DNA of 9,333 bases from Candidatus Mcinerneyibacterium aminivorans (lineage in GTDB: Bacteria > Macinerneyibacteriota > Macinerneyibacteria > Macinerneyibacteriales > Macinerneyibacteriaceae). Each line of letters starts with the position of its first letter. Positions within the stretch are counted from its first letter, which is position 1. Location: positions 1 to 9,333 of the forward strand of contig VSIX01000083.1 in NCBI GenBank assembly GCA_008086245.1, given 5' to 3'. Below are positions 1 to 4,837 of the stretch, piece after piece. Under the pieces are notes generated by a model. The model saw only the letters and a program-made list of their open reading frames with translations, was not told the DNA's origin and did not search any database. The translations under genes and the position numbers were made by a program.

Positions 1-52
1 AACTTTCTCAACTCCTGAACTAAAAGCTCCATCTTAATCTTGATACTGGACT

Positions 53-73
53 AAAAATTGTAGAGCAATTTTT
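53..73. other. AT-rich hairpin near the window edge
   Basis: An 8-bp perfect inverted repeat (AAAAATTG / CAATTTTT) with a 5-nt loop lies about 90 bp beyond the stop of the DUF2975 gene and runs into the left end of the first dispersed repeat copy. It could be a weak terminator on either strand because T-rich arms flank the loop, but the stem has only one G-C pair. The rest of positions 1-52 shows no supportable gene. Confidence 0.25.
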
Positions 74-137
74 CAATTTTAATTGTCTAATTGACCATCG
101 GCAATCGACAATCGAAATCCAGCTCTGCTGGATTTCT
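68..137 (-). repeat. Dispersed hairpin repeat, copy 1
   Basis: This 70-bp element is repeated at 921-997 and, more degenerately, at 8504-8564. Read on the minus strand it opens with a perfect 10-bp stem (GAAATCCAGC, 3-nt loop, GCTGGATTTC; positions 114-136). Short direct units of the type GATTGTC/GATTGCC follow, then an AT-rich tail with CAATT/AATTG inverted segments. It lies 24 bp beyond the stop codon of the DUF2975 gene, in the same relation to the upstream gene as the other copies. It lacks the T-run of a normal intrinsic terminator. A REP- or MITE-like non-coding element is the best description. Confidence 0.8.
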
Positions 138-161
138 AATCTCATTTGTTTGTTGATTAAT

Positions 162-632
162 TTATCTCATATCATTTTTTATATCAATAGCGTTTTTTAA
201 TAGCTTTTTAAGTAAATTAGCAAAAACTGCAACAGCCATTGGTGCGAAAACAAAGATCATTCCAATCAAGATAACTCCTGGTGCATCGTCCACCTCACCT
301 ACAATATAGAAAAGCGGCATTCCAATTAAATATAAAATAATGATTATGGTTGCATATTTTTTTAAATTTCCTAAAGCTTTTACCGATAATTCCGAGAAAG
401 CTTTGTTTGTATCAATATAGATTAAAATTCTAAACGAATGATACAGTGCAGCGAAAAACGGTATCACTGACACATACATAATTGCTAAAATGCCATATAG
501 AGTATATGCCATTTTCCAACTACTCTTTGCTGCATCCTTCGCTATCAAAGGTAACATAAATATACACAAAGCAAGAACTAGAATTCCAATAAAAACAACA
601 GCAGCCTTTAAAAAAAGTACTTCCCGTTTCAT
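162..632 (-). CDS. DUF2975 family membrane protein (YoaS-like)
   Basis: This predicted integral membrane protein of 156 aa has four hydrophobic segments (about residues 8-31, 42-70, 92-113 and 117-142). It matches my recollection of the DUF2975 family: an N-terminal MKRE-LFLK start, the LALCIF and IPFF segments, a central KAFSELSVKAL stretch, the DDAPG-ILIGM segment and a LLKNAIDIK tail. The biochemical function of the family is unknown. In many Firmicutes a small Cro/CI-type HTH gene (YozG-like) follows directly, but here the stop codon is followed within 25 bp by a dispersed repeat and no HTH gene is visible. The ATG has a GGGG-type ribosome binding site about 8 nt upstream and a candidate promoter at 680-707. 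The family assignment is good; the role is not inferred. Confidence 0.85.
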   Translation of the reverse strand: MKREVLFLKAAVVFIGILVLALCIFMLPLIAKDAAKSSWKMAYTLYGILAIMYVSVIPFFAALYHSFRILIYIDTNKAFSELSVKALGNLKKYATIIIILYLIGMPLFYIVGEVDDAPGVILIGMIFVFAPMAVAVFANLLKKLLKNAIDIKNDMR

Positions 633-679
633 AAAATTACCCCACTAATTTATTTGATTTTACCTCTTATTTTTATATT

Positions 680-707
680 ATTTTAACCCATATCTTTTAA
701 TATTCAA
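680..707 (-). promoter_or_regulatory. Candidate promoter of the DUF2975 gene
   Basis: On the minus strand TTGAAT (702-707) is followed after 16 bp by TAAAAT (680-685), about 48 bp before the start codon. The spacing and hexamers fit a sigma-A promoter, but the AT-rich background makes chance matches common. Confidence 0.4.
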
Positions 708-781
708 TTTTTATTTTAACTTCTTTTGTTTCCAAATTATTATTACAAATTTCCTATATTTTTATGTACAGAATATATATA

Positions 782-892
782 CTAAATATAATTTCTTATG
801 ATTTTTGGGCTATATACTCTATATATTAAATAATTCTTTATCATTTTGATAAAATTTATAGTTGATTTATCATCTTCTAACATATCAACCAT
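782..892 (-). CDS. Possible small ORF, 36 aa
   Basis: An ATG at 892 is preceded by AAGGAGG with a 4-nt gap, one of the best Shine-Dalgarno sequences on the minus strand of this window. The reading frame runs 36 codons to TAG. The predicted peptide is acidic at its N terminus (MVDMLEDDK) and basic, Tyr/Ile-rich towards its C terminus (PKIIRNYI), without a clear membrane helix. I do not recognise it. It lies about 150 bp upstream of the DUF2975 gene on the same strand and could be a small protein, a leader peptide, or the 5' remnant of a decayed gene. The strong ribosome binding site is the only positive evidence. Confidence 0.35.
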   Translation of the reverse strand: MVDMLEDDKSTINFIKMIKNYLIYRVYSPKIIRNYI

Positions 893-920
893 TTATCCTC
901 CTTAGCAATATTAGATTTTT

Positions 921-997
921 ATTTTTCAATTTTAATTGTCTAATTGACCATCGGCAATCGAAAATCGACAATCGAAATCCAGCTCTGCTGGATTTCT
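921..997 (-). repeat. Dispersed hairpin repeat, copy 2
   Basis: This 77-bp copy is identical to copy 1 (68-137) except for one extra 7-bp unit (AAAATCG next to ACAATCG), which suggests slippage or unit duplication inside the element. The terminal hairpin, a 10-bp perfect stem with a 3-nt loop, is at 974-996. The element lies 63 bp beyond the stop codon of the 225-aa flavoprotein gene, with the hairpin on the side nearest that gene. Confidence 0.85.
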
Positions 998-1060
998 TGC
1001 CTTAATTTATTTATTTGGTTATATTAAATGGGATGTTAAACAACCTGAAATTCATTTCCC

Positions 1061-1738
1061 CTAATAAGGACGGGCTAAAATATCTTCCACTCCCTCTTTT
1101 TTTAATTTTCTATTTATCATAAAATTTAAAATAGGGGGAAACCATTTAATAGGTATTGGAAGAGGAATTGGCAAATTTAAAGATTTTCTTATTACCCCTG
1201 AAGAAACTTTCTCTTTATTAACAATTTTTTCTACTAATTCATCCAATGATTTACGAATCCACCTGCTAGCAATTCCTAATTCCTTTAAAGGTTTACCCTC
1301 AATAATAGAAGACACACCAAAATCAACAACCCCCTGCCAATCAAACCCCATAGTTTTTGCAAAATTATAGCATATCTCTATAGCTGATTCTCTATGTATT
1401 TTTTCTGGAAATCCCGAATGAATTATAGCAATCAACTTCTTGTCGTGAAATATGCTATCATCTTTACAAGAATATATCTGTTCAAGCGTACTTATCAAAG
1501 GATAGGATAAGCTATCAATATAAACTGGTGCACAAATTAAAAAAAGAGAATTTTGAGAAATATGTGTCACTAAATCAGTAAATTTTTGTTCATTTTGATA
1601 AACTTCACATGCCTTGTAAGTGTCAATTTTAATATCATGATTGGAAAATTTTTGTTGTAGGTAATCAACCATCGCTTTTGAAGTACTATTATGCTGAGTA
1701 CTACCAATTAAAGCTGTTATTTTTTGATTTTTATACAT
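1061..1738 (-). CDS. Flavodoxin-fold NAD(P)H-dependent oxidoreductase-like protein
   Basis: This cytoplasmic protein of 225 aa is predicted to bind FMN. The N-terminal beta strand and phosphate loop (ITALIGSTQHNSTSKAMVDYL, about residues 7-27) and the later CAPVYIDSLSYPLISTLEQ segment (about 69-87) are typical of the flavodoxin/NADPH-dependent FMN reductase fold. A basic, proline-rich C-terminal extension (about 184-225, ending ILARPY) is also found in clostridial members as I recall them. The ATG abuts the stop codon of the upstream 190-aa flavoprotein, and its AGGAG ribosome binding site lies inside that gene, so the two should be translationally coupled. Their products probably act together, perhaps as electron-transfer partners. 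No Cys cluster is seen here. The substrate is unknown. Confidence 0.75.
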   Translation of the reverse strand: MYKNQKITALIGSTQHNSTSKAMVDYLQQKFSNHDIKIDTYKACEVYQNEQKFTDLVTHISQNSLFLICAPVYIDSLSYPLISTLEQIYSCKDDSIFHDKKLIAIIHSGFPEKIHRESAIEICYNFAKTMGFDWQGVVDFGVSSIIEGKPLKELGIASRWIRKSLDELVEKIVNKEKVSSGVIRKSLNLPIPLPIPIKWFPPILNFMINRKLKKEGVEDILARPY

Positions 1739-2311
1739 TTATACCAACTCCTCTAGTTTATCAACAATTTTATCTTCTAACACAGCTAGCTCTGAATTCT
1801 TCTCAATTGTTATGGACGCAAATTTTTCTATTACCATATTAACAGCATTTCGCTCCGTTAACTTCCTAAAAGTTTTCGCTGACATCTGAGATTCGCCTTC
1901 TAAAACCCCAATAGAAAACAAATTTGGCATCTCTTCATATCTATTTTTATGATGTAATTCTTTTTGATGAATTGTATAAACTGGAATGTCTAATGGTATG
2001 AAACGATCAATTACCTTTTTTAGTTCAGAATGATAGCTACCAAAACTTACAGGAGTAAGAAAAACTAATAATTTTGCCTGAATCAGTTTAGGGTATAAAT
2101 CCTGCATATCATCCTTTTGTTTACATAACCCAGGCGTTTTAAACTGACAGGCTAAACATTTAGTACCGATACAGGTATTAACATTCATTTCTCGTACATC
2201 AATCCATTCATAACTATAATTCTCCGTCTGCAAATTTTCCTCTAATACCATTTGAATTCTTTCATAATTTTTTGTCTTTTTGAGTAAAGCATTTAAAATT
2301 AAAATTTCCAT
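1739..2311 (-). CDS. Iron-sulfur flavoprotein-like flavodoxin family protein
   Basis: This 190-aa protein of the NADPH-dependent FMN reductase/flavodoxin fold carries cysteines C47, C52, C55 and C63 in the context TKCLACQFKTPGLC. This resembles the compact cluster of iron-sulfur flavoproteins and WrbA-like multimeric flavodoxins. It is followed by the usual DDM, a LTPVSFGSYHSELKK segment and DRFIP. I chose the ATG at 2311: AGGAG lies 7 nt upstream of it, whereas a TTG two codons earlier would have its ribosome binding site only about 1 nt away. The gene heads a two-gene unit with the 225-aa flavoprotein. A redox role is likely and the partner is unknown. Whether the four Cys bind a 4Fe-4S cluster or act as thiols cannot be read from the sequence. 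Confidence 0.75.
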   Translation of the reverse strand: MEILILNALLKKTKNYERIQMVLEENLQTENYSYEWIDVREMNVNTCIGTKCLACQFKTPGLCKQKDDMQDLYPKLIQAKLLVFLTPVSFGSYHSELKKVIDRFIPLDIPVYTIHQKELHHKNRYEEMPNLFSIGVLEGESQMSAKTFRKLTERNAVNMVIEKFASITIEKNSELAVLEDKIVDKLEELV

Positions 2312-2485
2312 CTCCAATCTCCTCTTTTTTAAAGAATATCTATATAATAAGATTAATAAATAATATTTTAAGAAATATTTATATATTGTATTTAAAAAAC
2401 TTAATAATTTATCTTATACTATTGTTATGTTCAATTTAGCTATTTGCTTCATTGAATAATTATTATGTAATGTTGTAAAATCATC

Positions 2486-2516
2486 AAAAGCTGATTCAAT
2501 TGTTACTTAAGCTTTT
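2486..2516. terminator. Weak hairpin downstream of the PIN gene
   Basis: A 7-bp inverted repeat (AAAAGCT / AGCTTTT) with a 17-nt loop starts 27 bp beyond the stop codon of the PIN-domain gene. T-rich arms follow on both strands, so it could act as a weak bidirectional terminator. The loop is long and the stem short, so confidence is low. Confidence 0.25.
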
Positions 2517-2542
2517 ATCTTTTCTTCACAAATTAATACATT

Positions 2543-3079
2543 TTATTTTAATTTTTTAGACCATTTTTTTATTCGACTTTTACAAATTCCCACCGGAAGC
2601 CTTTGATTAATTTCTAGAAGTAACTCCATTTTTTCTATAGCAATTTTATAATTTATTATATTATGTTCTAATAATTTATCAAAAACCCAGACAATACCAT
2701 GAACCTCTATTTCAGCTTTTTCTATCAATTTTCTCATCAAATTATCACCTGTTAAAAGTATTCCTTTTTCTTTTTTAGCTAAAAAAATACATGACGAATC
2801 AGTAAATGATAATCCATTATTAATATTTTGAATTTTACTCATTTCATTTAATTCAGAATTTTTAAATTTTACAATATTGATACTTTCCCCCTGCATTATT
2901 AACTTTTTTACAATTTTTTTCTGTTTAATATCATCTGTATCATTTAATTCTTTTATTACAAAATCTGTTGTTTGGAAAGATAAATCTAATTTTAAAAATT
3001 TTTCTAATAAATCAATATTAATTAAATCAATAAAAATATTTGCATCATTTATAACGATTTCTTCTTCTAAATCGGGCAT
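2543..3079 (-). CDS. PIN-domain protein, putative toxin RNase
   Basis: This 178-aa protein has PIN-fold features. The first acidic residue is in INDANIFIDL (D12). E44 follows in TTDFVIKEL, then D94 in LSFTDSSCIFLA and D112 in LLTGDNL. These four acidic residues are the expected Mg2+/Mn2+ site of a VapC-like RNase. The EVHGIVWVFDKLL segment (125-137) recalls the DUF3368/COG-type PIN proteins that pair with UPF0175 antitoxins. The ATG overlaps the end of the upstream XRE-ImmA/IrrE gene by 13 nt, so the two are co-transcribed and probably coupled. The likely role is the toxic nuclease of a toxin-antitoxin or defence module, with the upstream protein as its regulator. A basic C-terminal tail (about 167-178, KSRIKKWSKKLK) could contact RNA. 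The cleavage target is unknown. Confidence 0.8.
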   Translation of the reverse strand: MPDLEEEIVINDANIFIDLINIDLLEKFLKLDLSFQTTDFVIKELNDTDDIKQKKIVKKLIMQGESINIVKFKNSELNEMSKIQNINNGLSFTDSSCIFLAKKEKGILLTGDNLMRKLIEKAEIEVHGIVWVFDKLLEHNIINYKIAIEKMELLLEINQRLPVGICKSRIKKWSKKLK

Positions 3080-4101
3080 ACAAAATCTTCCCTTATTTGA
3101 TAAATTGATTTATTTGCCAAAGCTGCAGCTTTTGATAAACTGATCAAATTCAATGCCAGTGCTTTATTTAAAAGCTGTTCAAATCTTTCAGAATATTCTA
3201 TAGAAGAATATACTCCGGGTTCATTCTTTTTCCATCCCTTTTTATTTAAATAAATATAAAAGTTTTTTCTTGAAGTTTTGGAGATAATTTCTAAATTATA
3301 TAATCTTTCTACAACTCCCTGTAATGAGATACCATAATTTTCTTTGATAGTGATTAATTCCCTTAAAGATATTGAAGTTCTTTTTCTTCCGAATTCAGTA
3401 AATATAATTTTTTGGGGTAATAAAAAAGCTCCTGAAAACTGATTACATAATTTTTCTTCTTTATTTTCAAATTCAAATAATAGATGAGCTAATTCATGGC
3501 TTAAGGTAAACCTTTTTCGAACATTATCAAAATTCTTATTTATTACTATAAAATAATTACCATTAGAAAATGAAGAAAGGCCATCAAAATTCTCATCAAC
3601 TTCTACTTCTATTATATGTATTCCTTTTTCTTCAAGTAATTCGCTTAAATTCAATAAAGGATTTTGCAATCCAAACTCCCATTTTTTTCTTAATTTTTCA
3701 GCATATCTTTCAGCCTCTTCTTTATTTTTTATAACATTATTTTCAAAAGGATTTTTAAAATCTTTTTTACTTCCAACTATTTCTTCTAATTCAATATATC
3801 TTTCTAATTTATCGAGTACTTCAAATTTGATTTTATCTTCATTCTTTTTTGATAGTTTAGTTTTTTTCCTAAAATTTAAAGATTTCAATTCATTTTTAAA
3901 AGGTCTAAAAAAATAATCTATTTTAACATCTAACACTTCAGCTAATTTATTTACAATTGAACTGCCTGGATTCATCAAACCTCTTTCATATTTACTTATG
4001 GATTGTTTGCTTACTTCTTTATTTAGTTTTTGAGATAATTTTTCCTGTGAGAATCCTTTAATTTTTCTTGCTATTTTCAATCTTTTCCCTATAAAATTCA
4101 T
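3067..4101 (-). CDS. XRE HTH-ImmA/IrrE metallopeptidase, putative antitoxin/regulator
   Basis: This 344-aa protein has three parts. Residues about 5-64 form an XRE/Cro-CI helix-turn-helix (IGKRLKIARKIKGFSQEKLS, then SKQSISKYERG). Residues about 125-285 form an ImmA/IrrE-type (COG2856) zinc peptidase with HELAH at 202-206, a likely third ligand at E215/E216, and NQFSGAFLLP. The C-terminal 50 residues include a helical ISLSKAAALANKSIYQIRED segment (320-339) that resembles UPF0175 antitoxins. Known ImmA proteins cleave a repressor; here the peptidase and HTH are in one chain, suggesting an autoregulator that is removed or activated under stress. The start has a perfect AAGGAGG and a near-consensus promoter just upstream. 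The downstream PIN gene overlaps by 13 nt. The domain calls are firm; the antitoxin role is inferred. Confidence 0.88.
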   Translation of the reverse strand: MNFIGKRLKIARKIKGFSQEKLSQKLNKEVSKQSISKYERGLMNPGSSIVNKLAEVLDVKIDYFFRPFKNELKSLNFRKKTKLSKKNEDKIKFEVLDKLERYIELEEIVGSKKDFKNPFENNVIKNKEEAERYAEKLRKKWEFGLQNPLLNLSELLEEKGIHIIEVEVDENFDGLSSFSNGNYFIVINKNFDNVRKRFTLSHELAHLLFEFENKEEKLCNQFSGAFLLPQKIIFTEFGRKRTSISLRELITIKENYGISLQGVVERLYNLEIISKTSRKNFYIYLNKKGWKKNEPGVYSSIEYSERFEQLLNKALALNLISLSKAAALANKSIYQIREDFVCPI

Positions 4102-4124
4102 ATTTTAACACCTCCTTTGTTTAC

Positions 4125-4153
4125 AATATAACCTTATTTATCTTTTTTGTCAA
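4125..4153 (-). promoter_or_regulatory. Promoter of the XRE-ImmA-PIN module
   Basis: On the minus strand a perfect -35 TTGACA (4148-4153) is followed after exactly 17 bp by TATATT (4125-4130). The predicted transcript begins only about 15-20 nt before the start codon, just upstream of the AAGGAGG ribosome binding site. A small TTGT-AA-ACAA dyad immediately downstream of the -10 is a possible operator for the HTH domain. Confidence 0.75.
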
Positions 4154-4413
4154 CCACCAACCAAGTTAATAATTAAAATTACTATTGAATTATAAATATA
4201 AATTATAAAATCATTGGCTATAAAGGGGATCACACATTAAATGTTTTATATTGAACCCCATTTTTCCCCGTTAGCAACTTTAACTAACAACAAATTAATC
4301 CAAATCTGCACAAAGAATAAAATACATCTTTGAAATATTGGGTTAAAATAATTCTTTTGTTCTAGTTTTTATTTATTTTCGTAGGGATTACATTCAGGCT
4401 TTGTACGAATATC

Positions 4414-4437
4414 GACATAAAACCTCTTTTTTATGTC
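4414..4437. other. Nine-bp hairpin in the divergent intergenic region
   Basis: GACATAAAA and TTTTATGTC form a perfect 9-bp stem with a 6-nt loop (CCTCTT). No T-run follows on either strand, so this is not an obvious terminator. It could be an operator or a structural element insulating the two divergent operons. Confidence 0.35.
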
Positions 4438-4525
4438 TAAAATTCTAATTCTCAGCAGAAATAATTGAAATAATAATTACAATATCTCTATTAAAAAAAC
4501 AAAACATAAATATTTAAAAAAATAC

Positions 4526-4554
4526 TTGACATAGAACAAAACTAAAGTTAGCCT
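4526..4554 (+). promoter_or_regulatory. feo operon promoter
   Basis: A perfect -35 TTGACA (4526-4531) is followed after 17 bp by TAGCCT (4549-4554). This -10 keeps only the key TA at the start and the final T, but it lies inside the metal-regulator operator, where such compromise sequences are common. The position leaves a leader of about 42 nt before feoA. Confidence 0.55.
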
Positions 4555-4584
4555 TAACTAAGAATATTAGCCAAGGCTAACTTT
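4544..4584 (+). promoter_or_regulatory. DtxR/MntR-like double operator upstream of feoA
   Basis: Two 14-bp TTAG-N6-CTAA dyads, 4548-4561 and 4567-4580, are offset by 19 bp, close to two helical turns. The second has perfect 6-bp arms (TTAGCC-AA-GGCTAA). Together they also form a larger 12-bp perfect inverted repeat (AAAGTTAGCCTT at 4544-4555, AAGGCTAACTTT at 4573-4584). The TTAGGC/GCCTAA-like half-sites recall DtxR, IdeR and MntR operators. The site covers the -10 region and transcription start, so iron- or manganese-loaded repressor would shut off feo. The regulator gene is not in this window. Confidence 0.7.
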
Positions 4585-4603
4585 TGTTAAATAAGGAGGA
4601 AAT

Positions 4604-4822
4604 ATGACTTTAGCTAATTTAAAAAAAGGTGATAAATTCAAAATTGTTAGTATAAACAAAAATAAAATTAATTCACAAATAATAAGATTCGGATTAGGTG
4701 AAGGCTCAATTGCAAAGTGTATTGAAAAAATCCCCAGGGGCCCCGTTATATTATCAAAAAATTATCAGGAAATTGCTCTTGGACACCAAATTTCAAAAAA
4801 TATTAAAATTACAAAATTATAA
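4604..4822 (+). CDS. feoA: Ferrous iron transport protein A
   Basis: This cytoplasmic SH3-like protein of 72 aa is the usual partner of FeoB and is thought to modulate its GTPase and transport activity. The family pattern is clear: LKKGDKFKIVSI near the N terminus, then RFGLGEGS (28-35), a CIEKIPRGPVIL stretch and the C-terminal EIALGHQISKNIKI. The length is normal for FeoA. The start codon has AGGAGG 4 nt upstream. The gene is first in the feo operon behind a promoter with a DtxR/MntR-like double operator, and its stop codon is 15 bp before the revised start of feoB. Confidence 0.93.
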   Translation: MTLANLKKGDKFKIVSINKNKINSQIIRFGLGEGSIAKCIEKIPRGPVILSKNYQEIALGHQISKNIKITKL

Positions 4823-4837
4823 ATGAAAGGAGGCTGG

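Larger units (their letters stand above)
633..1060. other. Long intergenic region: promoter, small ORF and repeat
   Basis: This 428-bp AT-rich stretch separates the 225-aa flavoprotein gene from the DUF2975 gene. Reading leftwards it holds the second dispersed repeat copy (921-997), a possible 36-codon ORF with a strong ribosome binding site (782-892) and a candidate promoter (680-707). The remainder shows no coding or structural signal that I can support. Confidence 0.6.
4102..4603. other. Divergent intergenic region between the PIN module and feo
   Basis: This 502-bp region separates two divergent operons. The left end holds the promoter of the XRE-ImmA gene and the right end the feo promoter and operator. 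Between them lie a 9-bp hairpin at 4414-4437 and a GTTAG/CTAAC dyad with a 9-nt spacer (4270-4288) that loosely resembles the feo operator half-sites. No convincing ORF or RNA gene was seen in 4160-4520. Confidence 0.6.

Noticed and set aside
1-32. Possible start of a minus-strand gene (ATG at 32) running off the window
   Set aside because: Only ten codons are visible (MELLVQELRK) and the upstream AAG-rich sequence is a poor ribosome binding site. There is too little to support.
68-997. Repeat copies as a CRISPR array
   Set aside because: Copies are about 780 bp and several kb apart, lie between ordinary genes, and show no regular spacers or cas genes.
2877-3143. Plus-strand 88-codon ORF
   Set aside because: It lies antisense to the PIN and XRE-ImmA genes, both of which have clear domain motifs. 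Its Phe/Ser/Ile-rich translation is the usual shadow of AT-rich coding DNA.
4823-4837. In-frame ATG at 4823 as the feoB start
   Set aside because: It directly follows the feoA stop without its own ribosome binding site and would put AAAGGAGG inside the gene. The ATG at 4838 fits better.
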